A stretch of 64,000 nucleotides of DNA from Aquibium oceanicum (GTDB lineage: Bacteria; Pseudomonadota; Alphaproteobacteria; Rhizobiales; Rhizobiaceae). The stretch is taken from NCBI RefSeq assembly GCF_001889605.1, contig NZ_CP018171.1, forward strand, positions 434,001 through 498,000. The letters are read 5' to 3'. Positions 17,463-25,282 of the stretch are shown one piece after another (position 1 is the stretch's first letter; each line of letters begins with the position of its first letter). Below the pieces are notes generated by a model. That model was not told where the DNA came from. It saw nothing but the letters and a program-made list of their open reading frames with translations, and did not search any database. The translations under genes and the position numbers were made by a program.

Positions 17463-19754
17463 ATGACGTCGGACCCGGAGACCGTGAGATTCAGGGCGAA
17501 CCGTCCCGCAGCCACGATCGGCGCGGGAGCGACCGCCCCTGCGCGCTCGCCGGCCTCCTTGCAGCGGCTGCGCGACCGCTTCGCGATCGGCGATCTCGTC
17601 ATGCTGATCGCGATCCTCGTCCTGACGGGCTACTCCTTTCTCAGTGGCGCGCCGGGTCTCCTGAGCTACGGCCTGCTGCTGACCGGGCTCGCCGGCCTCG
17701 TCCTGCTCATGCGCATCCTGATCGAGGACCGGCGCGAGATGCGCCTGTCCGTGAAGGCGGCCGAGCGCAACCGCGAGGAGATCGAAAGCCTCGCCGACCG
17801 TATGTGGGAACTGCGCGAGAGCGAGGAGCGCTTCCGCGGGCTCATCGACGCGCTGGGCGACCTGGTGGTGCATCGCGACCGCGACGGCCGGATCGTCGAT
17901 ACAAATCGCGTCTTCGCCGAGATGTTCGACCGGCACCCCCGCGATCTCGCCGGGCGGACGCTGGAGGAGCTCGGTGTCGAGGTGGGCGTTGTTCCGGATG
18001 CGGCCTTCGCCGACGGAGAGCACCTGACCTCGGCCGACGTATCGATCCAGACCGCGTCGGGCGTGCGCTGGTTCTCCTGGATCGAACTGTCCGTGCGCGA
18101 TGAGGCGACCGGCACCGTGTCGCACCGGACCATCGCGCGCGACATCACGGGACGCAAGCGCGCCGAGGCCGCCCTGATCGCCGCGCGCGAACGGGCCGAA
18201 TTCGCCAGCCAGGCGAAATCCCGGTTCCTGGCGACCGTCAGCCACGAGATCCGGACGCCCATGAACGGCATCATGGGGATGGCGAAGCTGCTCGCAGACA
18301 CGGAACTGACCCCCGAGCAGCGCACCTATGTCGGCGCCGTCTCGACCTCCGCCAACGCGCTGCTTGCCCTGATCGAAGATCTGCTCGACTTCTCCAAGAT
18401 CGAGGCCGGACGTTTCGAGCTCGAGCCGCAGTCCATCTCGCCTCGCGAGCTGGTCGAGAACGTGGTCGAACTGATGGCAGCGCGCGCCTTCTCCAAGAAC
18501 ATCGGACTGGGCTGCCATATCGATCCGGACGTGCCCGCGATGATCGAGGCCGATCCGGGACGCTTGCGGCAGATCATGCTGAACCTCGTGGGCAATGCCG
18601 TGAAGTTCACCGAGGAAGGCGGCGTGCTGGTCACCGTCACCGCCAGCCGCGACGACGAGTCGCCGGCCCTGCGCTTCGGCATCGTCGACAGCGGCCCCGG
18701 CCTCACTCCCGGCGAGATCGGCCGCATTTTTCGCGAGTTCGAACAGGCCGACGGAACCTCCACCCGCAAACATGGCGGGGCCGGGCTGGGACTGGCGATC
18801 TCCAAGCGCATAGCCGACGCCATGAAGGGCCGCATCGTCGTCGAGAGCGAAATCGGCAAGGGATCCCAGTTCACCTTCGAACTGCCATTGCCGGAGCAGA
18901 CGCCGGTATCGACGGAAAGACGTGCCGCGCTGCGCGGGAACTCGATCCTCATCGTCTCCGAGAACGTCGTGGAGGCGGAAGCCATGGCCATGACGCTGCG
19001 CGGCAATGGCGGCGTGGTGCGGGTCTCGCGTTCGCTGGGAGACGCGGAACTCCTCGTTTCGGAAGGCAGGACCGAGTTCGCCGCGATCCTGATCGACGCC
19101 GCCCTGGAGACCGTGGATGGCTCGGCGCTCTCGCGCCTGCGCAAGCACGCGCATGGTGAGTTCCAGGCCGTCATCCTCATCGCGCCGACCGACCGCGGCA
19201 AGCTGTTCCAGTATCGCAGCGCAGGCTACTCCACCTTCCTCGCGCGGCCGGTGCGTGGTGCGACCATGCTGCGCATCCTCACCAAGGGGTTCGTCGAACC
19301 GCCGGCGCATGGATCGGTACACAGCCTGCGCACGCGCCGCCCCAGCGGCCACCTCGCGCGCGACAAGGCCATGAGCGTGCTCATTGCCGAGGACAACGAG
19401 ATCAATGCCCTGATGACCCGTGCGGTGCTGGAAAAGAGGGGTTACCGGGTGACCCATGTCGCCGACGGCAAGTCCGCCGTCGACGCTGTGATCGCCTCGC
19501 GTAACGGGGCCACGATCGATGTCGTTCTGATGGACCTCCACATGCCGATCATGGACGGGCTCGACGCCATCGCCCTGATCCGCAAGCACGAGGAGGAGAA
19601 AGGCCTGCCGGCCATCCCCATCATGGTGCTTTCGGCCGACAGCCAGGAAAGCACGCGGCACACCGTGCTCGCCCACGGCGCTACCGGATTCGTGACGAAA
19701 CCGCTCGATCCGCACGCGCTCGTGGAAGCCGTCCAGCACCAGGCTGCCGCCTGA
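17463..19754 (+). CDS. hybrid sensor histidine kinase / response regulator
   Basis: A 763-aa membrane kinase of unknown signal. Two transmembrane helices (about residues 44-85) with almost no periplasmic loop lead into a coiled stretch and a PAS domain (about 117-235). The HisKA domain follows with phospho-acceptor His261 in [10 protein letters not shown], then an HATPase domain with the N box [14 protein letters not shown] and [13 protein letters not shown] receiver-like domain comes next, in which the usual acidic residues are not clear, and then a complete receiver with Asp691 in [12 protein letters not shown] and the conserved Lys in TKPL. No cognate regulator lies beside it. Confidence 0.9.
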   Translation: MTSDPETVRFRANRPAATIGAGATAPARSPASLQRLRDRFAIGDLVMLIAILVLTGYSFLSGAPGLLSYGLLLTGLAGLVLLMRILIEDRREMRLSVKAAERNREEIESLADRMWELRESEERFRGLIDALGDLVVHRDRDGRIVDTNRVFAEMFDRHPRDLAGRTLEELGVEVGVVPDAAFADGEHLTSADVSIQTASGVRWFSWIELSVRDEATGTVSHRTIARDITGRKRAEAALIAARERAEFASQAKSRFLATVSHEIRTPMNGIMGMAKLLADTELTPEQRTYVGAVSTSANALLALIEDLLDFSKIEAGRFELEPQSISPRELVENVVELMAARAFSKNIGLGCHIDPDVPAMIEADPGRLRQIMLNLVGNAVKFTEEGGVLVTVTASRDDESPALRFGIVDSGPGLTPGEIGRIFREFEQADGTSTRKHGGAGLGLAISKRIADAMKGRIVVESEIGKGSQFTFELPLPEQTPVSTERRAALRGNSILIVSENVVEAEAMAMTLRGNGGVVRVSRSLGDAELLVSEGRTEFAAILIDAALETVDGSALSRLRKHAHGEFQAVILIAPTDRGKLFQYRSAGYSTFLARPVRGATMLRILTKGFVEPPAHGSVHSLRTRRPSGHLARDKAMSVLIAEDNEINALMTRAVLEKRGYRVTHVADGKSAVDAVIASRNGATIDVVLMDLHMPIMDGLDAIALIRKHEEEKGLPAIPIMVLSADSQESTRHTVLAHGATGFVTKPLDPHALVEAVQHQAAA

Positions 19755-19859
19755 GCCGGCAAGTTCGGCCCGGGCCGAACGTTGCGGCCAACCCCCTGTC
19801 ATCCTATTGTAGCACTGAGGTCGTATCGCCCGCGAACTCTGGCGACGAGGGAGAATCAC

Positions 19860-20735
19860 ATGTCGGCAGCCATGTTTCCGCAGTGCGTCCCGTCTTCCTC
19901 CAACCCCTTAGCAGTCGACGAAGTATCGGGAAGGTCGGCACTTCTCGGACGGCTTGGCTCGATGGAGGTGAGGCTTGCGCGCAACGCCTCCGAAATCGCC
20001 GCCGCTCAGGAAATCCGTTTCCGCGTGTTCTATGACGAGCTCGGCGCCAAGCGCCAGTACGTGCATGCGCTGGAACAGCGCGACGCCGACCGCTTCGACG
20101 CGATCTGCGACCATCTCCTGGTCTTCGACACTGCAATCGGCGGACCGGACCACCGCCAGATCGTCGGCACCTACCGCCTGCTGCGCCAGGACGGCGTGTC
20201 GCGGGCCGGCGGCTTCTATTCCGACGGGGAGTTCGAACTCGAGGCGCTGATGGCGCGCCATGCCGACCGGCGCTTCCTCGAACTCGGCCGCTCCTGCGTC
20301 CTGCCCGAATACCGGTCAAAGCGGACGGTGGAACTGCTGTGGCAGGGCATCTGGGCCTACTGCCGCAGGCACGATGTCGACGTGATGACCGGCTGCGCCT
20401 CCTTCCCAGGCACCATTCCGGCGAGCCACGCCGAGGCGCTCACCTTCCTCGCCCACAATGCCCGCGCCGACCGCGAGTGGGACGTGCGCGCGGTCGCAAC
20501 CCGCTACCGGTCGATGGACCTGATGCCCATCGAGGCAGTGGACATGCGATCCGCGCTCGCGGCGATGCCGCCGCTGATCAAGGGCTATCTGAGGCTGGGG
20601 GCGCGCTTCGGCGACGGATGCGTGGTCGACCAGGATTTCGGTACGACCGACGTTTTCGTGGTGCTTCCCACCGAGTGGATATCCGGCCGCTACCTCAACT
20701 ATTACGGCGCCGACGCCCAGCGCTTCGCGGCCTGA
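19860..20735 (+). CDS. olsB: L-ornithine N-alpha-acyltransferase-like GNAT protein
   Basis: Transfers a 3-hydroxyacyl chain from acyl carrier protein to ornithine, the first step of ornithine-lipid synthesis. The 291-aa protein matches the OlsB/hemolysin-like acyltransferase group: IRFRVFYDELGAK near residue 60, ELGRSCVLPEYRSKR, and LIKGYLRLGARFGDG followed by FGTTDVFVVLP. The start 19860 follows GAGGGAG. OlsA is not adjacent, which is normal in rhizobia. Such genes are often phosphate-regulated, but I did not identify a Pho box. Confidence 0.85.
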   Translation: MSAAMFPQCVPSSSNPLAVDEVSGRSALLGRLGSMEVRLARNASEIAAAQEIRFRVFYDELGAKRQYVHALEQRDADRFDAICDHLLVFDTAIGGPDHRQIVGTYRLLRQDGVSRAGGFYSDGEFELEALMARHADRRFLELGRSCVLPEYRSKRTVELLWQGIWAYCRRHDVDVMTGCASFPGTIPASHAEALTFLAHNARADREWDVRAVATRYRSMDLMPIEAVDMRSALAAMPPLIKGYLRLGARFGDGCVVDQDFGTTDVFVVLPTEWISGRYLNYYGADAQRFAA

Positions 20736-20758
20736 CCGGCTACCGCCCCGGGCGGCTG

Positions 20759-20772
20759 TTGATCCAGGTCAA
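20759..20772 (+). promoter_or_regulatory. candidate FNR/FixK box
   Basis: TTGATCCAGGTCAA matches TTGAT-N4-ATCAA with one mismatch in the right half-site. It is 58 bases before the start of a 43-aa membrane protein. This is the binding pattern of FixK/FnrN-type oxygen regulators. Confidence 0.5.
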
Positions 20773-20829
20773 GGCGGCGAGGACCACGCTCCGCCATCGA
20801 TGAGGACATCATCGATGGAGGATCATGAC

Positions 20830-20961
20830 ATGCCTACCGAAACACTGTTCGTCGTCACCGGCGTGCTCGCCGCATTTGCCTTTTTCAGCGCCATCGTGAT
20901 CTTCGGCGACCTGACGTGGAACCGCACCACCAAAGGCGCGGGCGGGAAGAAACTGGGCTAG
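20830..20961 (+). CDS. 43-aa single-pass membrane protein
   Basis: Very short ORF encoding one hydrophobic helix (about residues 6-25, LFVVTGVLAAFAFFSAIVIF) followed by a polar Gly/Lys-rich tail. GGAGG lies about 10 bases upstream of the ATG. The upstream DNA has a candidate FNR/FixK box and a repeated palindromic CATCGATG. Function unknown. Size, topology and the oxygen-regulator site suggest a small accessory subunit or stabiliser made under low oxygen, but this is inference. It converges on the YihY gene 20 bases away. Confidence 0.65.
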   Translation: MPTETLFVVTGVLAAFAFFSAIVIFGDLTWNRTTKGAGGKKLG

Positions 20962-20981
20962 CACAAGGGCTGCGGCGCCGG

Positions 20982-21956
20982 CTAATCGGCGACCGGCCGC
21001 CCGAGCGTGTCGGCTACGGTCGCGCCGCGTTCACCCATGGGCTTGGGATCGCCCGTGGTCGAATCCCGCGCCGTCTGGTGTTCCATCTCGGCGTTGATCT
21101 CGGCGCCGACGATGAGGATCACCACCGAAATCCACGCCCAAAGCATGAAGCCGATCACCGCGCCGAGCGAACCGTAGGTGGCGTTGTAGTTGGCGAAGTT
21201 CTGCAGGTAGTAGGAAAATCCGATGGAGGCGACGATCCAGACGACCGTCGCCAGGCCGCTTCCCCATGAGATCCAGCGCCATTTGGCGGTCTCCCTGCTC
21301 GGGCCGTAGCGGTAGAGCAGCGAGACGCCGAACACGATCAGCACCAGCATGAGCGCCCAGCGCCCGACGGCGATCAGCTGCTCGGAAAACTGGCTGAGAT
21401 TGACGATGGACAGTATCGCCGGGATGACGCCGACGACGGCGATCATGAGAATCCCCATGACCATGGCCCCGAGGGTGAAGGTGAAGGCGACGAGGTTGAG
21501 CCAGACGAAGGAGCGCTTTTCGTTCTCCTCGTAAGCGACGTTGAGAGCCTCGAAGAGCGTCTTGACCCCGTTGTTGGCGCTCCAGAACGAAATCAGGAAG
21601 GCGAAGATGAAGCTGAAGCTCAGCGCGCTGCTGTCCTGGGTCACCAGGCTCTCCAACTGGTTCTGGATCAGCTCCATGCCCCCGGAAGGAAGCACCCCTC
21701 CGAGGAACGCGACCTGCTCGGCAATGTTGGATGGATCGGCCACGAAGCCATAGAGTGACACGAACGCGGCCATCGCCGGAAACAGGGCCAGGAGCAGATA
21801 GAAAGCGGCGCCGGCGGCGATCAGCGTCACCCGGTCTTCCGTGATCTCGCTCCATACGCGCCAGAGGATATCCTTCCAGCCCTTGGAGGGAATCTGGGAC
21901 GGCCACTCTGCTTCGCGTCCACGCCCTGCTTCATTGTCGGCGTCAGCCTTCGACAT
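20982..21956 (-). CDS. YihY/BrkB family inner-membrane protein
   Basis: Polytopic membrane protein of the YihY (formerly ribonuclease BN) family; cellular role unknown. The 324-aa protein has six predicted helices, beginning with LIAAGAAFYLLLALFPAMAAFV and including ISWGSGLATVVWIVASIGFSYYL and GSLGAVIGFMLWAWISVVILIVGAEINAE, which is the family hallmark. Polar tails lie at both ends. A candidate EcfG-type promoter lies 34 bases upstream at 21990-22014. Confidence 0.9.
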   Translation of the reverse strand: MSKADADNEAGRGREAEWPSQIPSKGWKDILWRVWSEITEDRVTLIAAGAAFYLLLALFPAMAAFVSLYGFVADPSNIAEQVAFLGGVLPSGGMELIQNQLESLVTQDSSALSFSFIFAFLISFWSANNGVKTLFEALNVAYEENEKRSFVWLNLVAFTFTLGAMVMGILMIAVVGVIPAILSIVNLSQFSEQLIAVGRWALMLVLIVFGVSLLYRYGPSRETAKWRWISWGSGLATVVWIVASIGFSYYLQNFANYNATYGSLGAVIGFMLWAWISVVILIVGAEINAEMEHQTARDSTTGDPKPMGERGATVADTLGRPVAD

Positions 21957-21989
21957 GCCTTTGCTCCCTCAAGCCCTCGACTTGGAGGA

Positions 21990-22014
21990 AACAACCGTTC
22001 GCGGGTGAGGTTCC
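21990..22014 (-). promoter_or_regulatory. candidate EcfG-type promoter for yihY-like gene
   Basis: Minus strand: GGAAC (22010-22014), 16 bases, TGTT (21990-21993). One mismatch from GGAAC-N16-CGTT. It lies immediately upstream of the YihY start. Confidence 0.4.
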
Positions 22015-22029
22015 GTAGGGTGCGACGGG

Positions 22030-22242
22030 TCAGCCCCGCTTGCGATCCGGCTTCCCGGCTCGGTCAGAGGTGACGTCCCCCTGCCAATCCGTCTCGCCAT
22101 TCGAGCGTGGCTCCAGATCGACGGACTTGATGTCGTCCTCGTCGAGCGCGCCGACATCCGGCAAAGAACCCGTCGCGGGTGCGGTCGGCTTTCGCTGTCC
22201 CCGCTCGGCTTCCTTAGAAACCTGGTTTTTCTCGTTCGTCAT
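22030..22242 (-). CDS. small hydrophilic hypothetical protein (70 aa)
   Basis: Function unknown. It is a highly charged, probably disordered protein with many Lys, Glu, Asp and Pro residues and a central acidic stretch GALDEDDIKSVDLEP. The ATG at 22242 has GGAG seven bases upstream; another ATG six bases earlier is too close to that site. It lies between the YihY gene and a divergent 52-aa gene, with a two-way EcfG-like element at 22276-22303 as its likely promoter. It resembles the unstructured stress proteins common in rhizobia. Confidence 0.5.
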   Translation of the reverse strand: MTNEKNQVSKEAERGQRKPTAPATGSLPDVGALDEDDIKSVDLEPRSNGETDWQGDVTSDRAGKPDRKRG

Positions 22243-22275
22243 TCGCATTCTCCGGCGATTGCCTCGGTTCGAAGG

Positions 22276-22303
22276 GGAACCCTCGCGCGCAAGAGTTTGT
22301 TCC
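22276..22303. promoter_or_regulatory. palindromic two-way EcfG-like promoter
   Basis: GGAAC (22276-22280), 18 bases, GTTCC (22299-22303), inside a longer GGGGAAC...GTTCCCC symmetry. On the plus strand it reads GGAAC-N17-TGTT and on the minus strand GGAAC-N17-GGTT. Genes diverge on both sides (22242 minus, 22355 plus). Confidence 0.45.
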
Positions 22304-22354
22304 CCCGACAGGCGAAGGCGAACCTGCCCTTGCCGGAAGGCAACGGAGGCCATG

Positions 22355-22513
22355 ATGAGTTCCTATCTGAAGAGCCTGGCGGCCGAGTTCCTGCCCGAGT
22401 GGTTGAAGGCCAGGCGGGAAGGCAAGGACGCGGCGCCGGTGGCCGTCGTCGCGCCGGAGCCTGCTCCCTCGCGGGCTGCCGACGACGCACACAAAAAACC
22501 GCGCCAGGAGTAG
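22355..22513 (+). CDS. small hypothetical protein (52 aa)
   Basis: Function unknown. It has an N-terminal amphipathic segment SYLKSLAAEFLPEWLKARREG, then an Ala/Pro/Val-rich linker and a Lys/Asp-rich tail. GGAGG ends five bases before the second of two tandem ATGs, so 22355 is preferred over 22352. It is divergent from the 70-aa gene and just downstream of the two-way EcfG-like element. The shortness keeps confidence moderate. Confidence 0.45.
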   Translation: MSSYLKSLAAEFLPEWLKARREGKDAAPVAVVAPEPAPSRAADDAHKKPRQE

Positions 22514-22536
22514 GTTTTTCGCTGCAATGCCAGCGT

Positions 22537-22562
22537 GGAACCTTCCGCGCGCAAGTCGAGTT
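22537..22562 (+). promoter_or_regulatory. weak candidate EcfG-type promoter
   Basis: GGAAC (22537-22541), 17 bases, AGTT (22559-22562). One -10 mismatch. It lies 35 bases before the start at 22598. Confidence 0.3.
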
Positions 22563-22597
22563 GGTTTCCCAACCCCCAATTTCGTGGAGCGGCTCCA

Positions 22598-22759
22598 ATG
22601 GAATTCTCGAATTATCTGTGGCTGTTTACGGTCGGGCTCGGCCCGTTCATCCTGGCGGCCTTCTTCATCTGGGCGTTGCTGCGCAGGCGCCGTCTTTCGG
22701 CCAGCGAGAAGGCGCGGAGCCATCGCGGGACCGAAGAGGTCTATCGCGAACAATCGTAA
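22598..22759 (+). CDS. 53-aa single-pass membrane protein
   Basis: Function unknown. One transmembrane helix (about residues 5-28, YLWLFTVGLGPFILAAFFIW) is followed by an Arg-rich, positive cytosolic tail with SASEKARSHRGTEE, so the N-terminus is probably outside. The start has GGAG eight bases upstream. A hairpin follows at 22773-22794, consistent with the end of a transcript. Its neighbours are other small proteins with EcfG-like promoters. Confidence 0.55.
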   Translation: MEFSNYLWLFTVGLGPFILAAFFIWALLRRRRLSASEKARSHRGTEEVYREQS

Positions 22760-22772
22760 CCGCGAATGAAAG

Positions 22773-22794
22773 AGGCGGCTCGCTGGAGCCGCCT
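22773..22794. terminator. hairpin between convergent genes
   Basis: AGGCGGCTC, loop GCTG, GAGCCGCCT: a perfect 9-bp stem. It lies between the ends of the convergent genes at 22759 and 22821. The T-run is weak on both strands. Confidence 0.5.
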
Positions 22795-22820
22795 CGTCGT
22801 CATTCACGGTACTTTGCCGA

Positions 22821-23000
22821 TCAGTCGATCGTGTGCTCGGCATCGGAGACTGGCTGTTCGGGCGCGATGGCGACACCGTAGATTTCGGCAATCCACCATG
22901 CGCCCATCGCCAGAATGATACCCGCGATGAGCACGATCAGCACCGGCACGCCCTTGCGTCCCTGACGTGCCTTCGTTTCCGGAACCTTCGGTGCGGCCAT
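22821..23000 (-). CDS. 59-aa single-pass membrane protein
   Basis: Function unknown. A basic N-terminus (KVPETKARQGRKG) precedes one long hydrophobic helix (about residues 18-41) and a short acidic tail, so an inside-N orientation is likely. The ATG at 23000 has AAAGGAA six bases upstream. The leader holds an exact EcfG-type match, GGAAC-N17-CGTT, at 23104-23129. It resembles small stress-induced membrane proteins of rhizobia by size and topology only. Confidence 0.6.
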   Translation of the reverse strand: MAAPKVPETKARQGRKGVPVLIVLIAGIILAMGAWWIAEIYGVAIAPEQPVSDAEHTID

Positions 23001-23103
23001 GGTTTTTCCTTTCGTGATGATGGTCTCGGGCGAATCTTCCGATCCATCCCCTTCGGCGCGATCACGCAGCCGGCGATAGAACGCTGCGATACTTCCGAAA
23101 GGC

Positions 23104-23129
23104 AACGTGCGGAATGGCGACCTTGTTCC
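23104..23129 (-). promoter_or_regulatory. EcfG-type promoter
   Basis: Minus strand: GGAAC (23125-23129), 17 bases, CGTT (23104-23107), an exact match in both boxes. It lies 104 bases upstream of the 59-aa gene. The rest of the 338-base gap between that gene and the sigma factor shows only the GC-rich hairpin at 23310-23328. Confidence 0.5.
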
Positions 23130-23309
23130 AACGAGGCTCCGCGGCACGCGAAATCCGACGCCCCGGCGGATCGCCAGGGCAGATAGGAATTCATCTCTCG
23201 CTGCACAAACGGACCAACCCATGGGCAGCCAAATCATTGAGCCGGGGGATGGAGCGACACTTTCGTCGCTCGCCCCAAGTGCCCCGCTAACCGGACCGGC
23301 ATTACCAAT

Positions 23310-23328
23310 CCCCGCGCTCGGCGCGGGG
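23310..23328 (-). terminator. GC-rich hairpin after the sigma factor gene
   Basis: CCCCGCGC, loop TCG, GCGCGGGG: a perfect 8-bp stem 10 bases past the stop of the sigma factor gene. No T-run follows, so it may only be an RNA-stabilising hairpin. Confidence 0.35.
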
Positions 23329-23338
23329 GCAATCTCGA

Positions 23339-23872
23339 TCAGACGGACGTAGACAGCAGGCTGGTCGTCGACGCCTCGCCGAGCTCCGCCAGAAGTGCGG
23401 TGCGCGAGCGGCTGAGCCGGCTTTTCACCGTGCCGATGTCGCAATTGCAGATCCGGGCGGCATCCTTGTAGCTTGTGCCCATGAGACCGACGAGGAGGAC
23501 GACTTCCTTCTGCGGCTCCGGCAAGCGCTCGATGGCGCGGCGCATTTCGCCTGCGCGCACGGTCCATTCCTGGCTCGGAGCGCAGGCAGGCGCGGCAGAC
23601 ACGCAATCCTCGGAGCCCGGCGCCTCCCGGGTGGTCACGACGACCCGATTGTAGAACGAGTTGCGCATGATCGTGAACAGCCAGGATTTCAGCCGCGTGC
23701 CGGGCTGGAAACTGTCGAGCTTGGCGATGGCCTTGGTGAGGGTTTCCTGGACGAGATCGTCGGCGTCGTTCTGATCCCTGCAGAAGGTTCGGGCAAAGGC
23801 GCGAAGCGCCGGGATGAGATCGACCACTTCCTGCGGATCCGTCGTCGTTCTTGCCTCCGGTTGAATGTCCAT
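23339..23872 (-). CDS. EcfG-type ECF sigma factor of the general stress response
   Basis: A 177-aa sigma factor related to the ECF15/EcfG group, which directs the alphaproteobacterial general stress response. Region 2 shows LPALRAFART and DADDLVQETLTKAIAKLDSF, then the typical GTRLKSWLFTIMRNSFYN. Region 4 holds GTSYKDAARICNCDIGTVKSR. The ATG at 23872 has GGAG seven bases upstream; a TTG at 23887 is less likely. A NepR-like gene and a receiver-domain gene lie next door. The EcfG-like element at 23908-23934 suggests autoregulation. It may be one of several EcfG paralogues in the genome. Confidence 0.87.
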   Translation of the reverse strand: MDIQPEARTTTDPQEVVDLIPALRAFARTFCRDQNDADDLVQETLTKAIAKLDSFQPGTRLKSWLFTIMRNSFYNRVVVTTREAPGSEDCVSAAPACAPSQEWTVRAGEMRRAIERLPEPQKEVVLLVGLMGTSYKDAARICNCDIGTVKSRLSRSRTALLAELGEASTTSLLSTSV

Positions 23873-23907
23873 TTTCGACTCCGGCAATAGAAGGTTCTCG
23901 CAGAGGT

Positions 23908-23934
23908 GGAACTTCGAAATCCGCTGCGGGTTCC
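23908..23934. promoter_or_regulatory. palindromic EcfG-like promoter of the sigma factor gene
   Basis: GGAAC (23908-23912), 17 bases, GTTCC (23930-23934). Minus strand reads GGAAC-N16-AGTT toward the sigma factor; plus strand reads GGAAC-N16-GGTT toward the 3' end of the response-regulator gene, antisense to it. Confidence 0.45.
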
Positions 23935-23965
23935 ACCCGTTCTCACGCTTCCGTGATTCGTGCCG

Positions 23966-24370
23966 CTACATGGTGGTGGAACCTCTCCCTTTTCCAAACA
24001 GGGCCTCGGCGATCTCATGCAGCTTGAGCGGCTTGCGACACAGCACGAAACCGGGATAGCGGCGCGCTTCCAGACCGGGGTCGAACCCTGAGGCGAAGAC
24101 GAAGGGCACGCCCTGATCCATCAGCAGATCGGCGACGGGGAAGACGGTTTCGCCCTTAATATTGACGTCGAGGATGGCGCCGTCGATGGGCGCGTCCACG
24201 TCGATCATCCGGATGGCGCTGGAGACGTCGCTGGCGGGGCCGACAACCTCTACCCCGAAGCGCTCCAGTTCTTCCCGGATGTCCTCCGCGAGAAAGTATT
24301 CGTCTTCGACGATGAGGATGCGGCGGCCCGCGAACAGGCTCGCTGTCTTCGCAGCCATGATCTCGCTCAT
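23966..24370 (-). CDS. single-domain response regulator (FATGUY-like receiver)
   Basis: A 134-aa protein consisting of one receiver domain and no output domain. It has the acidic pair in LIVEDEYFLAEDI, the phospho-acceptor Asp in GAILDVNIKGE, and PFVFASGF, which resembles the FATGUY motif of SdrG-like regulators that act in the general stress response of Sphingomonads. The conserved Lys is in CRKPL. It lacks the sigma-like domain of PhyR. The start is set at 24370; ATG 24358 is an alternative. A GGAAC-N16-GGTT element precedes it at 24409-24433. Confidence 0.85.
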   Translation of the reverse strand: MSEIMAAKTASLFAGRRILIVEDEYFLAEDIREELERFGVEVVGPASDVSSAIRMIDVDAPIDGAILDVNIKGETVFPVADLLMDQGVPFVFASGFDPGLEARRYPGFVLCRKPLKLHEIAEALFGKGRGSTTM

Positions 24371-24408
24371 TTTTCCGACGGGCAGGGTCCGCAACTCGTT
24401 CGCGTCGA

Positions 24409-24433
24409 AACCGAAACCGGAACTGTTTGTTCC
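24409..24433 (-). promoter_or_regulatory. candidate EcfG-type promoter of the response regulator
   Basis: Minus strand: GGAAC (24429-24433), 16 bases, GGTT (24409-24412). The -35 box is half of a tight palindrome GGAAC-N5-GTTCC. Confidence 0.4.
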
Positions 24434-24634
24434 GCTTAAAAAAGCTCCTTCCGAAGCGGTCGAAGCCGGCAGTGCCCAGGATGGAAGTTCCGCCGGTGAG
24501 CAGAATCCCGCGAGAATGACCCCATCCCTACGAAGGTTTCGCGATGGTAAGTGCAGGTTCATTTTTCCTTGCAATCGCTCTCGGATACGCCCAGATGCGC
24601 ATCAGGGACGGTTAACAAATGTTAAGGCAAGGGA

Positions 24635-24817
24635 ATGGGCACTTACCGGCCAAATGATTCCGACGAGGCGTTGCCTGTAGAGATCGGAAAGATCCTCGAT
24701 GACATCGAGCGGGAGCCTGTTCCCGACAGGTTGCTCGACCTCGCCCTTCAGCTTCAGTCCGCGTTGCAGACGAAGCGAACGATGGGTGCCCGGAAGAAGG
24801 CGGCGCAACACGCCTGA
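24635..24817 (+). CDS. nepR: NepR-like anti-sigma factor
   Basis: A 60-aa protein with the NepR core EIGKILDDIEREPVPDRLLDL (about residues 16-36), in which EPVPDR-x-LDL is the family signature for binding EcfG and PhyR. A short N-terminal arm and a basic C-terminal tail flank it. In the standard circuit NepR holds EcfG inactive until phosphorylated PhyR captures NepR. Here it is divergent from the response regulator and separated from the sigma gene, unlike the usual nepR-ecfG operon. The ATG is preceded by AAGGCAAGGG. No EcfG-like box was found directly upstream. Confidence 0.82.
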   Translation: MGTYRPNDSDEALPVEIGKILDDIEREPVPDRLLDLALQLQSALQTKRTMGARKKAAQHA

Positions 24818-24831
24818 TCGCGCATCTGCGG

Positions 24832-25218
24832 TTACTCTTCGAACCGACTTTTTTGCCGGACCATGTCTCCGGTCATCTGCGCCTCTGCCGCGTCGTCGGG
24901 CAGCGCTTCGTCGGGGTTCTGGTACGGGTTGTCCTGATCCTCCTCCAGCGATTCCAGCCCTTCGGAGGGATCGGGCGCCATGTCGTCCTGCAACAGAATG
25001 ACGGGTTCCTGAGCCGCGCGGTCTTCCGTCTGGGTCGCGGCGGCGTGGAGGAGCATGACCCGGGCCTTGGCCACGAGTTCGCCCTCGCGCCCCGTCACGC
25101 TCTCGGTGTTTCCGGCGATCGTCACCGTGATGTCGTCACCGTCGGCGCCGATGAACTTCACCTCCGACGAGGCATCCCCTTCGGAAGCCGGCCGGATCCT
25201 TATGTCGAGTACCTGCAT
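24832..25218 (-). CDS. hypothetical acidic protein (128 aa)
   Basis: Function unknown. The N-terminal half (about residues 1-62) looks folded, with alternating strands VLDIRIRPAS, VKFIGADGDDITVTIAG and a hydrophobic LVAKARVMLLHAA. The C-terminal half is very acidic and Gln/Pro-rich and probably disordered. The ATG at 25218 has AAGGAG upstream. It converges on nepR with 14 bases between stops. It has a near-match EcfG promoter with AGAAC-N16-CGTT at 25243-25267, back to back with that of the next gene. Confidence 0.6.
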   Translation of the reverse strand: MQVLDIRIRPASEGDASSEVKFIGADGDDITVTIAGNTESVTGREGELVAKARVMLLHAAATQTEDRAAQEPVILLQDDMAPDPSEGLESLEEDQDNPYQNPDEALPDDAAEAQMTGDMVRQKSRFEE

Positions 25219-25242
25219 GTCGCTTCTCCTTGTCGGCGGGGA

Positions 25243-25267
25243 AACGCCGGGCTCGGCGATTCGTTCT
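25243..25267 (-). promoter_or_regulatory. candidate EcfG-type promoter
   Basis: Minus strand: AGAAC (25263-25267), 16 bases, CGTT (25243-25246). The -10 is exact and the -35 has one mismatch. Confidence 0.35.
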
Positions 25268-25282
25268 CCCGGTGGCGCGGCG

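Noticed and set aside
17412-19859. 815-aa minus-strand open frame opposite the histidine kinase
   Set aside because: It has no domain and lies wholly opposite a protein with HisKA, HATPase and receiver motifs.
20800-20822. Two CATCGATG palindromes as an attachment site
   Set aside because: They are short, self-complementary and there is no integrase nearby.
24419-24433. GGAAC-N5-GTTCC palindrome as a compact operator
   Set aside because: The spacing is too short for two promoters. I count only the minus-strand half as a -35 box with GGTT 16 bases on.
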